Assembly: GCA_020002185.1 (NCBI GenBank)
Contig: CM034534.1
Coordinates: 37,617,882-37,681,881 of the forward strand
Direction of reading: 5' to 3'
Source: Paraescarpia echinospica
Taxonomy: Eukaryota; Annelida; Polychaeta; Sabellida; Siboglinidae
DNA length: 64,000 bases
Shown here: positions 1-13,163 of the stretch, piece after piece
Numbering within the stretch: the first letter of the stretch is position 1
Layout of the letters: each line of letters begins with the position of its first letter
Program-made: the position numbers and the translations under genes
Notes under the pieces: model-generated
Database searches by the model: none
Told to the model about the DNA's origin: nothing
The model's input: only the letters and a program-made list of their open reading frames with translations

Positions 1-1850
1 CCTATGGGCGATGGTGGTGGTGATAATGTGCATGTTGAGAACGGTAATTAAGAGGAAGTAGCAAAAGCCTCGTTGACATTAATGTTTGGTGCAGTAATAC
101 AGTGGTTGTGTGAGAATGGCAGGCATGTGATAGTAACGAGAATGCAGGTTTCACTTCAGTTACAATAGTAAATTACAATAACACATCATAAAAACATGAT
201 TACATTACTAGAATATTTATTAGTGTTTCTTAAATGAATAATTGCAATGATTCATAGGTTGAATAAGTCAGTACAAATGGTGTTTTATCAAAAAGAAAAT
301 ATTATGTACCATTACTGCTTATTTTGAGCATTTTTTATGTATGGATTGAGTGCAGTTACATTGGCCAATTTCAATTACACAATTAAAAACTCAACTTTTT
401 TAAATTACAGCATTCCAAATTATATAAAATTACATTCTAATGAATTACATATTACAATTGAGCCGAGCCCAGTAGGTACTCCACTCAGTGGCCTGTCTGT
501 CTAGTAAAGTCTGCCATAGCAATGGTAAACAATCTCAGAAAATTGTTCAAGACATCATGTATACATTGTTGATGTGAATGGAAATAAGAATGAACTGATG
601 ATTCCTTGGTTGATGTTTGTTTACTTTGTTACGCAGAGGTTGCCTGCAGCAGCTTCAGGTCTGCCTCTGTGTCTGGCATCGCAACTCTTCTTAACTGCTT
701 GTATGTCTGACAAGCAATGCAGATTGCCATGAATGATGACAGGAATTTACTATGACAGGAATTATTTTGTTATATGTACTGTAGTTACAAATGGTATTAA
801 TTTAAGTTACATACTTTTGGAAACATTGTTTACTAACTGTTTATTATCAGAGTAATACATTTACACCAGGGCTGGAGTCAGTTGCTAAGTATTGTAATTA
901 ATTACCACTGAAAATTACCTGATGTATTGATCAAAGTGAAGTTTTTTTGATGATGAGTTCAACAAAAGTATGCATGCTTATGAAACCAACTGTGCATGTA
1001 TTACTTATATAATGATACTTTTACATCTGAATTGAAAACAGATAAAATCAAAGTAATTGAGCAACTGACTCGAGCCCTAATTTGCACATCACAAATAAAT
1101 GTTGCGGTTGTAAATGTTTAGTAATTGTTATACTTTCAATAAACGGACAGCAACTACACTATAGATATGTGTGAATCCCACAAAGACAAAAGTGAGGGAA
1201 AATGGTGCTTGAAGTTGTTTTTCCTTTTTCAGTATGAAAGACAATTTAGCTTCATTATCAAAAACAAAATATTTGAAGTTAATTAAGAAAATAGGGGGTT
1301 GGCTGCAACCCCCTTCCCAGACAAACCAATTTAATTTAGTTACAAATGTGGATGTTTTGAGATAATGACTGCTGTATGAACCATTAGATGTTGCTAGTCT
1401 GTTGCTAGTCCGTTTACCTGGAGTCATCAATCTCACCTCCTGGCCACGGTAGTCACTGTTTATATCGTGTTGCTTGTGCAATGTTAAACAAGTCTCGTAT
1501 CTGCACAGCAATCCTATCCGATTGCAGACAGCTGTTTATTCAAGTCTTGTTGAATGTACACAGAAATATGATCGGACAAACAGAGCATGACCCAAGTAAG
1601 GGCATAGTCTCTACTAATAATAAAGGCAGTCATTTGAATAACGTGTGGGCTGTTGAATTTGTTTTATATTACAGTTACCCAGTACATATATTATTTTCGT
1701 ACTGTAGTCGGGGTATATGTGTAGTAATGTCCTCCGTTTCTCTAGCTGTCTTCTCCAACGACTCCCTCCCAGTCTGTTACTCATCACCTCAACCGTCCTC
1801 CATACCTATTCATTTTCCTTATACTCTGTAGTGGCTTAGTAGAGTACAAT
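1..1850. other. Intergenic, no gene recognised
   Basis: AT-rich sequence downstream of GLRX3. Several open frames longer than 100 codons exist (for example 1128-1511 on the minus strand and 1481-1831 on the plus strand), but their translations show no family motif and overlap on opposite strands. I treat them as chance frames. No repeat array or RNA gene was seen. Confidence 0.6.
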
Positions 1851-1879
1851 CAGGTGCACATAATATAAATGATCTAACT

Positions 1880-2260
1880 TTAAGCCACCTTGAAGCACTT
1901 CAGCCTTGTCTAACTCTCCAGAAAAGGCCTGGCTAATTCGTTTTAATCTCGCTATTGTTCTTAGTTTATTCATGCTGGTAACTTGGCTAATGTCATCAAT
2001 CCACCTCATCCTTGGCAGTCGTGGCTTTCTAGTCAACTAGTGTTGTTTTCCATGCTGTTATTTATCCTGGCCATATGTCTAGCTCAACTACCTCTCTAAG
2101 CTGCATTCTATATATACCTTCTTCGAAGTGCCATGTCTGTCACAGGTGTTGGTTATCAGGGTGTGGCCAGCCCTCCAAACCACACGGTCGCTTGTAGCAT
2201 TTCTGTTGTGCTCCTTCCACACCATATCATTTTTAGTTATTGATAATGTGTACCAAAAAA
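1880..2260 (-). mobile_element. Decayed LINE 3'-end fragment
   Basis: Minus-strand translation includes the stretch PRLPRMRWIDDI, a pattern typical of the C-terminal end of non-LTR retrotransposon reverse transcriptases, and a second scrap (RVVWRAGHTLITN) just upstream on the same strand. The two pieces are in different frames and neither has a reverse-transcriptase core. Assignment rests on this short motif only. Confidence 0.35.
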
Positions 2261-3140
2261 ATAGACAATGTTTTTGCATTTGTTAACTGATATTATGAAG
2301 AATCTCTTAATCTCAATAAATGTTCCATTGACTCCTCAAACTAAATGGTTGCTAATTACCAATTAACAGATTAATAACTTTTTTATAGAGATATACGCAT
2401 CACTTAATTCGGTGAATGCCAGACTCGAAATGAATCTTGCTTCAGATTAATTTTGCAAAACTATATTGTATTCATTACACCATGATCTGATTACTAATTT
2501 TAAATGTTTTCTAGGCAATGGTGCCATTCTGTTGCGAATTAGTAAGGAAATATAATTTCTAATAAGAACCTTATTTATCGCTCGCCTAAATAGGCCAAAT
2601 AATTTAGTGTGAGCGATTTATTAGTTTTAATTTTATTCGCTAGGTGGTGTTCCTGTTTGTTCGTCTGGTGACACCACTGCCCAGATATGCATAAAGGCAA
2701 TCGAGGCTAGCTATGCATAGCGGTATCCATTACGCAAGATTAATTCGATCGGGTCAATTTGGGACATCAAGCTTTGGCACCGATTCAAAAGTTGCATGCT
2801 GATAAAACATTTGAAATAGGAAATACTAATGATGATATTACAGAAAATGACAGCAATGTAACAACACTGATGATTAAGTTCTTTTGTTTATGAGACAGAC
2901 GCTACCTATCCTCACCACGGCTACCCCCCACACCCATGACCCTGCTTAACGATCTATGACTGTCAAACGATGGCCGGCTGACAAGAATCCGTTAAGCAAT
3001 AAGCAAACTCCAAGTCATGGCTATGGAAATGTTGGCAACTGCGCACCAACGCTAATTTATGTGACATGAAGAACAGGCTTTCTTTCAAATAAATGGGTGT
3101 ATATTTTGCCGCTAGAGGGCACCACATGCAGCAAGTCTTG

Positions 3141-3220
3141 TGACGCGAGCGATAATGGCAATCGCTCCCTAGATGAACGTTAGCGTGAACAGTAGGGAGC
3201 GAGAGCAATCGCTCGTGTCA
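3141..3220. repeat. Imperfect inverted repeat / hairpin
   Basis: Arms of about 27-30 bases (3141-3170 and 3194-3220) are inverted copies with a few mismatches, enclosing a loop of about 23 bases. The arms contain GAGCGAT and ATCGCTC. Probably a small foldback repeat; related GCTCGC text occurs at about 2580. Confidence 0.55.
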
Positions 3221-3531
3221 AAAATAATGTACTGAAATTCTAAAATCATGTTTTAACAATTTATTAACAAAATGTCAACATCGATATCTGTCTAAACATG
3301 CAATGTTTTATAAATAATACTATGTCAGTCACACAACTTGTTCAATGGATTATGATTCCTACCACAGTAGATACATGGGTACTGTTAATAATATCCACAT
3401 AACTATGAGACTGCTAGTATGACGACAATTTCATTATTACAATTTCACGAAACAAATGACTGGGATAATAGAGCAATAAAATAATCATGAAAATGTTATA
3501 AATGCCTGCCTTTCACTGCACTCAAGTCATA

Positions 3532-3537
3532 TTTATT
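3532..3537 (-). terminator. GLRX3 polyadenylation signal
   Basis: TTTATT on the plus strand is AATAAA on the minus strand. It lies 100 bases downstream of the GLRX3 stop codon (3638-3640), the usual position for a polyadenylation signal at the end of a short 3' UTR. Confidence 0.6.
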
Positions 3538-3637
3538 CAAACAGTTTCCTGTTGGTAACTTGCATGGAGTGACCAACCATTTAGGACTGCCTCGATGTCA
3601 CACTGATTCATCCATCCAGTGCTGCCCTCTGGTGTCA

Positions 3638-3688
3638 TCACTGTGCATCCTTCAACATGTCGCTGAGTTCGCCCGATTCTTTCAATTC
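3638..3688 (-). CDS. GLRX3: GLRX3 exon 9 (last coding exon)
   Basis: Begins after acceptor TGATGCAG and encodes [16 protein letters not shown] then TGA. It matches the family C-terminal tail that follows GGLDIIK. The phase (0) agrees with exon 8. It lies 1063 bp from exon 8. Confidence 0.9.
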   Translation of the reverse strand, partial: ELKESGELSDMLKDAQ

Positions 3689-6600
3689 CTGCATCAGTTA
3701 GAAATGCCATATGTCCGCTTACTGTTTCAAACCATAATAGAAGACCAGGGCACCATTTCACTAACGTTCTTAAAGCTCATAAGCCTGACTTTGTGCGTTA
3801 AAACTGATTTTATTCCTTAGCAGTAATCTCGTATACCAGAAACTGTCAACAAGGATTGTGAAGGGTCCGCCACCGGGTCATTTTCACTGAAATAGTGTTC
3901 TCCATGACACGACAGCATTTTTTGCACTTTAATAAAGCTTAGATTTAAGAACGGATTCTATTTAATGATGGCTCTTTATCTTGGTGAAACAGTCCAAAAA
4001 CCACATTCGTAGATATCTGGCCATTCTTTATTAATGTAGCAATGGTTTACAAACATGTCACGAATAATTGTTTGCAAAATAAAAAAGATTAGTTATGTGC
4101 TCATGTTGGGATATTAAACACAGGTTAATTAAAATAGGACATAGATTACTTCAAATAGTACAATATACAATTTGTCATATTGGAAAGTCGTAGAAAAAGG
4201 TGTATGTAGATAAATGTACTCTAATATTAGGTTATCACTAAGCATCATGTGTACCAATATTTGTCCAATATTTATGTTATAAAGTCCAGTTATAACAATG
4301 TTACACTAAGTGGTAGTGATCATCAGTTATAAGTGTCCATTTAGGATAATGTGATGAAGTAAAATAGCAATTACCCACATAACAGGTACTGCATAATATG
4401 AAGATTTTCACTATAGACAAATTGTATACGTGCCAACTTACAATACACTGTAACTGGGTATTATGAAATCTGTTGGTCTTTGATGCTATCCTTATGATGT
4501 TGTGCATTTAAGTTTGTCAAATGGCTTGTAATCATCAGTTCAATGGATATCCGAAGATCATCTCTTGAAAATATTTATTTGCAAGACAAGCTCCTCTTAA
4601 GCACGAGTGGACGTAGATAATCACTTTTGTTGTCAGTCTTGCTGGTGAGCACAACTCTCGAATGGCACTTAGAAAACTGTAGTCTACAGAAAAAGCAGTC
4701 AAAGTGGCCAGGTTGGTCAACGACTGATGTGTGAGACTAGTGACCACTCACCTTGATGATGTCCAGTCCTCCAGCCAGCTCCCCCTTGATGTACAGCTGG
4801 GGGTAGGTTGGCCAGTTCGAGAACTTCTTCAACTCCTGTCTCACGTCATTGTCACTCAGGATGTCAAAGTAGCTGTACTTGGCACTGGAAAACAACAGCA
4901 ATAGCTGTCATACATAGCACTAGAAAACAACAGCAATAGTTGCAGTACTTGGCACTGCAAGACAACAGCAGTAGTTCTCATATTTGGCACTGGAAAACAA
5001 CAGCAATATATAAGCAAATTTCTTAATTCACAACTACCAGGGGTATATAAATTTGACTCACTTCGACGTTTCGACTGCCTGTGATGGCCTTCTTCAGGAA
5101 CTGATCTTAGTCTACTCGCCAGACACATGACTCAATCGGTAGCCCCCCTCATCTCTATTCATTGTAGGTGTAGTCTGTCTGCTCCAGATGGCCTCCTTGA
5201 TCCATCGTGCCCCTCTGTCTGTCTCTCTGTCAACTATTGCACCCTCCCAGTTTTGTCTGTCCGCATGGTCAGTTATAGCCGACTTGTGTTCAATGTTTGT
5301 CGAGTCTTTCCTTTTTTCTCGAGTAAACGTCTGGTTGTTACAGTTTTGACTTCTTTCATATGTTCTTCTAGTCTCGTGCCAAGTGTTCTTCCCGTTTCCC
5401 CAATGTATGTCTTGTTGCAGGTCTTACACAGGATTTGGTATACACAGTCGGTCTTCTTTCTGTCTTCCACTTTGTCTTTTGATTTTGGTGTGGTCTGACA
5501 GTGGCCGCTATATCACGATGTTTTAGTATGTGTTGTACCAGTTCTGTCACTCCTTCGACATATGGTAAGTAACCATGCCTATGGACTTGTCTGTATTATT
5601 CCTGTCCTTTATCTTTCTCCTCTGGTTATGTTGTTGTTCCTGAAGAAGGCCGCTGCAGGTGGTTGAAGTGTCGAAATGAGTCGAATTTATATAGTTGTGA
5701 ATTAAGAAATTTGTTTATTTAACTATTCTTCCAATTTGAAGAACATTTCACGAACAACAATAGTTGTCATACTTGGTAGTGCAAAATAACGTAACAGTTG
5801 TCATACTTGGTATTGCAAAATAACAGTAATAGTTGTCATACTTGGTATTGCAAAATAACAGTAATAGTTGTCATACTTGGTATTGCAAAATAACAGTAAC
5901 AGTTGTCATACTTGGTATTGCAAAATAACAGTAATAGTTGTCATACTTGGTATTACAAAATAACAGTAATAGTTGTCATACTTGGTATTGCAAAATAACA
6001 GTAACAGTTGTCATACTTGGTATTGCAATATAACAGTAACAGTTGTCATACTTGGTACTGCAATATAACAGTAACAGTTGTCATACTTGGTAGTGCAAAA
6101 TAACGTAACAGTTGTCATACTTGGTATTGCAAAATAACAGTAATAGTTGTCATACTTGGTATTACAAAATAACAGTAATAGTTGTCATACTTGGTATTGC
6201 AAAATAACAGTAACAGTTGTCATACTTGGTATTGCAATATAACAGTAACAGTTGTCATACTTGGTATTGCAATATAACAGTAACAGTTGTCATACTTGGT
6301 ATTGCAATATAACAGTAACATTTGTCATACTTGGTACTGCAATATAACAGTAACAGTTGTCATACTTGGTACTGCAATATAACAGTAACAGTTGTCATAC
6401 TTGGTATTGCAATATAACAGTAACATTTGTCATACTTGGTACTGCAATATAACAGTAACAGTTGTCATACTTGGTATTGCAATATAACAGTAATAGTTGT
6501 CATACTTGGTACTACAAAATAATGTAACAGTTGTCATACTTTGTACTGCAAAATAACGTAACAGTTGTCATACTTGGTACTACAAAATAACGTAGCTTTT

Positions 6601-9600
6601 GTCATACTTGGTACTGCAATATAACAGTAATAGTTGTCATACTTGGTATTGCAAAATAACAGTAACAGTTGTCATACTTGGTATTGCAATATAACAGTAA
6701 CAGTTGTCATACTTGGTACTGCAATATAACAGTAACAGTTGTCATACTTGGTACTACAAAATAACGTAGCTGTTGTCATACTTGGTACTGCAATATAACT
6801 GTAACAGTTGTCATACTTGGTATTGCAAAATAACAGTAACAGTTGTCATACTTGGTATTGCAATATAACAGTAACAGTTGTCATACTTGGTACTGCAATA
6901 TAACAGTAACAGTTGTCATACTTGGTATTGCAATATAACAGTAATAGTTGTCATACTTGGTACTGCAATATAACAGTAACAGTTGTCATACTTGGTACTG
7001 CAATATAACAGTAACAGTTGTCATACTTGGTATTGCAATATAACAGTAATAGTTGTCATACTTGGTACTGCAATATAACAGTAATAGTTGTCATACTTGG
7101 TATTGCAAAATAACAGTAACAGTTGTCATACTTGGTATTGCAATATAACAGTAATAGTTGTCATACTTGGTATTGCAATATAACAGTAACATTTGTCATA
7201 CTTGGTACTGCAATATAACAGTAACAGTTGTCATACTTGGTATTGCAATATAACAGTAATAGTTGTCATACTTGGTACTACAAAATAATGTAACAGTTGT
7301 CATACTTTGTACTGCAATATAACAGTAATAGTTGTCATACTTGGTATTGCAATATAACAGTAACATTTGTCATACTTGGTACTGCAATGTAACAGTAACA
7401 GTTGTCATACTTGGTATTGCAATATAACAGTAATAGTTGTCATACTTGGTACTACAAAATAATGTAACAGTTGTCATACTTTGTACTGCAAAATAACGTA
7501 ACAGTTGTCATACTTGGTACTACAAAATAACGTATCTGTTGTCATACTTGGTACTGCAATATAACAGTAATAGTTGTCATACTTGGTACTGTAATGTAAC
7601 AGTTGTCATATTTGGTACTGCAATATAACAGTAACAGTTGTCATACTTGGTACTGCAATATAACAGTAACAGTTGTCATACTTGGTATTGCAATATAACA
7701 GTAACAGTTGTCATACTTGGTACTGCAATATAACAGTAACATTTGTCATACTTGGCACTGCAATATAACAGTAACAGTTGTCATACTTGGTTACTGCAAT
7801 GTAACAGTTGTCATACTTGGTACTGCAATATAACAGTAACAGGTGTCATACTTTGCATTACAAAACAACAGCAACAGTTGCTATACTTTGCACTGCAAAA
7901 CAACAGCAACAGTTGCTATACTTTGCACTGCAAAACAACAGCAACAGTTGCTATACTTTGCACTGCAAAACAACAGCAACAGTTGTCATACCCACTGCAA
8001 AACAACACTAATATATGCCATACTTTGCACTGCAAAATAACAGCAATAGTTATCATACATGGCATGAGAAAACAACAGCAACAGTTGTCATACTTGACAC
8101 TGTAAAACAACAGCAACAGTTGCCATATTTTGCACTACAAAACAACAGCAATAGTTGTCATACTTTGGCACTGCAAAACAACAGCAACAGTTGCCATACT
8201 TTGCACTACAAAACAACAGCAACAGTTGCTATACTTTGCACTGTTAATCAACAGATACAGTTGCCTTATTTGGCATGGCAAAACAACAACAGTTGCCATA
8301 CTTGGCAAGGCAAAACAACAGCAACTGTTGCCTTACTTTGCACTACAAAACAACAGCAACAGTTGCTATACTTTGCACTGTTAATCAACAGATACAGTTG
8401 CCTTACTTTGCATGGCAAAACAACATAAACTGTTGCCATACTTGGCAAGGCAAAACAACAGCAACTGTTGCCTTACTTGGCATGGCGAAACAACAGCAAC
8501 TGTTGTCTTACTTGGCATGGCGAAACAACAGCAACTGTTGCCATACTTGGCACGGTAAAACAACAGCAAATGTTGCCATACTTGGCATGGTAAAACAACA
8601 GCAACAGTTGCCTTACTTGGCATGGCAAAACAATAGCAACAGTTGCCTTACTTTGCATGGCAAAACAACAGCAATGGTTGCCTTACTTGGCATGGCAAAA
8701 CAACAGCAATAGTTGACACCATTAATATCTGCACTCACGCTTGATAATGAAGTACTATCATTTTGCAACATGCAATCACTGCAGATTCGAACGTACTTGG
8801 ATTAAAAGAAGTATAACACTGACTGTTCTTAACACACATACATTATATTAATACACATTATGTCACTCACGATGATTGTAGAAATAAAGAAATAAGTGAG
8901 TAAAATTATTTTTAATGAAAATGTCATTATTTGACTTCTTCCAACATGACGTGATCTACCCCAAAATGTATAATACACAGCACTTTGTTAATTTTTACTC
9001 TCAACATGAGTCAGTTATCAAAAGTATAAATTCACAAAATATAAATTAAGAAGCGAAAAGCAGACTGACCCAACTTCAGAGAGGATTTGTATCATGGTTC
9101 GACTGAAGCCGCAGCGAGCATTGTCGGGCGTACCCTTCATGAAGAGCATGACAGGCTGCTGGTTGATGAGAGCTCGCAGCCTCTCTTCCATACTCTCTTG
9201 CTTCGGCAACATTGACTTGAACTCCCCCGATTCTACGAGCTCTTTCATGATGTCAAGGCCACCAATCAGCTCTCCCTTAATGTACAGCTGCGGGAATGTC
9301 GGCCAATTTGAGTAAGTCTTCAGGCCTGCACACAGAGAGACAAGAAACGATGTAATTTTAGTATTAACGTTTACAAGAATTACAAGATAGCTGTTATTTT
9401 AAAATATCTACGCAGCGATTTCACTAAATCAATAGTTGTTTGAGAATTAATTCTTGTTACTAAATGCAGTAACAAAACTACAACCTACATTGAGTAGCTT
9501 GGGATACTGTGATGTCTAGTACAGTGGCACCTCAGTATTAAGGTCACCCTCGGCACTGAGCAAAATTGACCTGAATACAGAGGTGACTAATTTCCTGTAC

Positions 9601-12600
9601 TGTATAGGGAAATAATTTGGGACTATCCCGGGGTTACAGTAAAGCGAGGTTTGATTGTACCTTGTCGTACATCGTTGTCTGTGAGGATGTCAAATGTGTT
9701 AAACGTCACCCCCTGCTCCTTGAGTAACTGCACAGTTTGACGACTGAAACCTGCGACAGAGAGACATTCGTACATGACTTTGACAGTTGTCTAACCCCTT
9801 TATCTATCTGGTTCACATGTCTTATAACAGTCTTTATGAAGACTGACAAATCAACAATTTTTTTAAACTGTAAAGAAAACTCTTAAATTTACTGATGAAG
9901 GTTACACTTATTAATGCATAATTATAGATGGCTTTATATTATCTTTGTTTCTGTGATAAACTGAATAGTAAAACAACATTTATAATTTTATAAACTATCT
10001 GAAATAGTTCCAAAGTAAATGTTTGCATTTTATAGTATTTGTAATTTGAACACATCAACAGTATTTGTATTGAACTACTTTTCATTGTATTTAATCCAAC
10101 ACAGGTGAGAGTTTTAGTGATCCACAAACGTTGTAGAATGTTAGGAATCTTCTCAAGACACTCTTGTATCATGATGTGAAACTACTGTTATTTTCCCACA
10201 TAACTCCCATCCCACTACAAAGTTTGAAATTACATGTAAAATATACCCATATCCTTCATGTTTTAACCAGAGCATACCAATCATAATGCATGCATTCGTA
10301 GGAAACACCAAACCATAACCTGAAAATATGTTTTGTAAAAATATATTGATGCACAATGCTAAACCCAAAAAACATCTCCCCCAACAAACCACTTCTGTGT
10401 AGTTGTTGTGGAGAGTTCTAGATGACGACCCTACAACCTCATCAGACTGCCTGTCACCCCCACAAGGGTGAGTAGACACCTACCGCACCGTGGCTCATCT
10501 GGACAGCCTTTCATGAAGAGCATCACAGGAGCAGAGCTGATGAGCTTCTTTAACCTTGTGTTTAAATCCTGAAACAAAGTCACACAAATAATGTTTAATG
10601 CAGAATGTAAATGGTACGAGTAAACATGAACAATGTCAAGTAATCCAAATAAGATGCTGTTGTGATACTATTCAAAGCAAACAGAAAGTTCAAGATAAGG
10701 TCGGTCCTCTAGAAGATAGTGCTGGAAATATAATATCAGAGGGATTCTTAATGGCAGAAGACCTGAATGAGTACTGTAGTTCAGTGTTTACCAGAGAAGA
10801 TATTAGTTCACTGCCAGTACCAGAGGCTAAGTTCAAGGGGGCAGATTCAGACTATTTAGGACAATTAATTGTAAACCCGGAAATGGTAGCTAAGAAAATA
10901 AGGGCTATGAAGGATAATAAATCACCTGGAGTGGATGGGATTCCGCCCAAACTACTATTGGAAATTGTAGAACAAATTAGCGTACCGCTTGCAACAGTTT
11001 TCAATTTGTCATTAGAAGAGGGAGTGGTTCCTTTAGAATGGAAAGAGGCAAACATTATACCGTTATTTAAAAAAGGTTCGAGAAACAAGTCAGAGAACTA
11101 TAGACCAGTGAGTTTAACATCAGTGATTTGCAAATTATTAGAAAGACTAATTAAAGATCACATGGTGGATTTTCTTGTTAAACAAAACTTGATAAACCCA
11201 TCTCAACATGTTTTTTTTAAAGCGAGGTCATGCTTAACAAATATGTTATGTTTTTTGGAAGACATCACTAAGTGGGTAGATGAGGGATCACCAGTAGATA
11301 TCGTCTACTTAGATTTTCAAAAAGCTTTCGACAAAGTACCACATCAAAGATTACTGCTTAAACTAAAGGCCCATGGCATAGGAAATGGTATAATATACTG
11401 GATAGAACAATGGCTGATTGACAGAAGACAACGTGTAGTAGTTGATGGGGAGGCTTCAAACTGGAAATCGGTATTGAGTGGGGTACCACAGGGATCAGTA
11501 TTAGGACCTATATTATTCTTAATATATATCAACGATTTGGATGATGAAATAACAAGCAAGGTGTTGAAATTTGCGGATGATACAAAAGTGTTTAGAAGGA
11601 TTAAAAGTGATGGAGATAGACAGCATTTACAAGATGATCTTGACAGGTTGATCAAATGGTCTGAAAAGTGGCAAATGCTGTTCAATTTTGGGAAATGTAA
11701 ATGCCTCCACACAGGACATGGGAACGAAGAGGTAGAGTATACAATGGGGGGTACTGTACTAAGTACTACTGTAAAAGAAAAGGACTTAGGGTTAACCATT
11801 AGTGCTGATATGAAGGTTTCAGAGCAGTGCGGAATTGCAGCTTCAAAGGGAAATCAAATCCTTGGATTAATTAGGCGAAACATAACGTATAAGGAAAAAG
11901 AGCTAATAATACCACTGTACAAAACAATAGTTAGGCCTCATTTAGAATATTGTATTCAAGCGTGGAGGCCATATCGCAGGAAGGACATAGATATGCTAGA
12001 AAGAGTGCAGAGGAGAGCAACTAAAATGATACCAAAACTGAGGGATCTTAGTTACGAAATACACCTAAAAAAATGCGGTTTAACAACACTAGAGACCAGG
12101 AGATTGAGAGGAGATCAGATAGAAGTGTTTAAAATATTGAATGGTTGTGAAAATATTGATAGAAATATTTTTTAGTTTTTCAGTTAAGAAAGATAGAAGG
12201 ACTAGAGGACATGAAGTTACATTAGCAAAGGAGCAGAGTAGATTAGATATAAGAAAGTTTTCATTTTCACAAAGGACTGTAAATGAATGGAACAGATTAT
12301 CTGCTGATTGTGTGGGTGCTAGTAGAGTGAATATGTTTAAAAATAAAATCGACACATACCTCAGACGGGCGGGATACACATAGATAAAAAGGTCGGACTC
12401 TCAATAAGCCAAAGGGCTTCCTTGTCCACCTACCACCTAGAGTTAATTCTCTGGGTGGCAATCTTGTTAAATCTTGTTAAATCTATTTATAATGACACAC
12501 ATTTCCAACCTGTTATGTGCAATAAAGATCATACCGTGGTAACACCAGAAATGAAAACAGTTGTTAGTTATGCAAGCAATTATTATTTTTAGGAAATATG

Positions 12601-13131
12601 ACAATTTAGTTAATGTAAACCTCTAAATGAATTGTTAAAAATATTGTTCTAGATTTGCAACTCAACTGTATAAAATCTTAATGCAAATTTGTTCAAAACC
12701 AAACATCAGAAAGGAAGTGTAGATGGTGTTGTTTTGGAGGGGAGTAGTTTGGAATTGTGTTTCTGCTCCCGAGAAGAATTTTTCAATTTTAGGGTACATA
12801 GTTTTCTTAATTCTAGTCTATTTTCCACAGACATTTAAATATAAACAGCCTGTAAAGTAGGTTTCATGGTATACATTCTAACTCTTGAAATTAAAATATT
12901 AAAACTGTCATATGGTGGTGTATTGTGACTAGAAATTAGTAGATTGTGATATTGTGATGGGAGTTCTACTGTCAAAACTGATAATTCGGCACCTTAGGAA
13001 GTCAAGTGCGAAGTGTGTGTGAGTGTGTGTGTGTGTGTCTTTGTGTCTGTGTGTGTCTGTGTGTCTGTGTGTGAGTGTGTATATGTGTGTGTGTGGGTGT
13101 GGGTGTGTGTGTATCTGTGTGTGTGTGTATC

Positions 13132-13163
<32 letters not shown>

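Noticed and set aside
614..644. Minus-strand ADLKLLQATSA then stop as the last GLRX3 exon
   Set aside because: The exon at 3638-3688 has better acceptor, phase and homology and a polyadenylation signal beyond it.
7743..8712. Long open frames over the 35-bp array (QQQQL- and CCCCF-rich, up to 145 codons)
   Set aside because: They follow the repeat period in several frames on both strands; products of the array, not genes.
4885..8712. CRISPR-like array (regular 35-bp period)
   Set aside because: Units are contiguous without unique spacers, and the locus is an animal intron.
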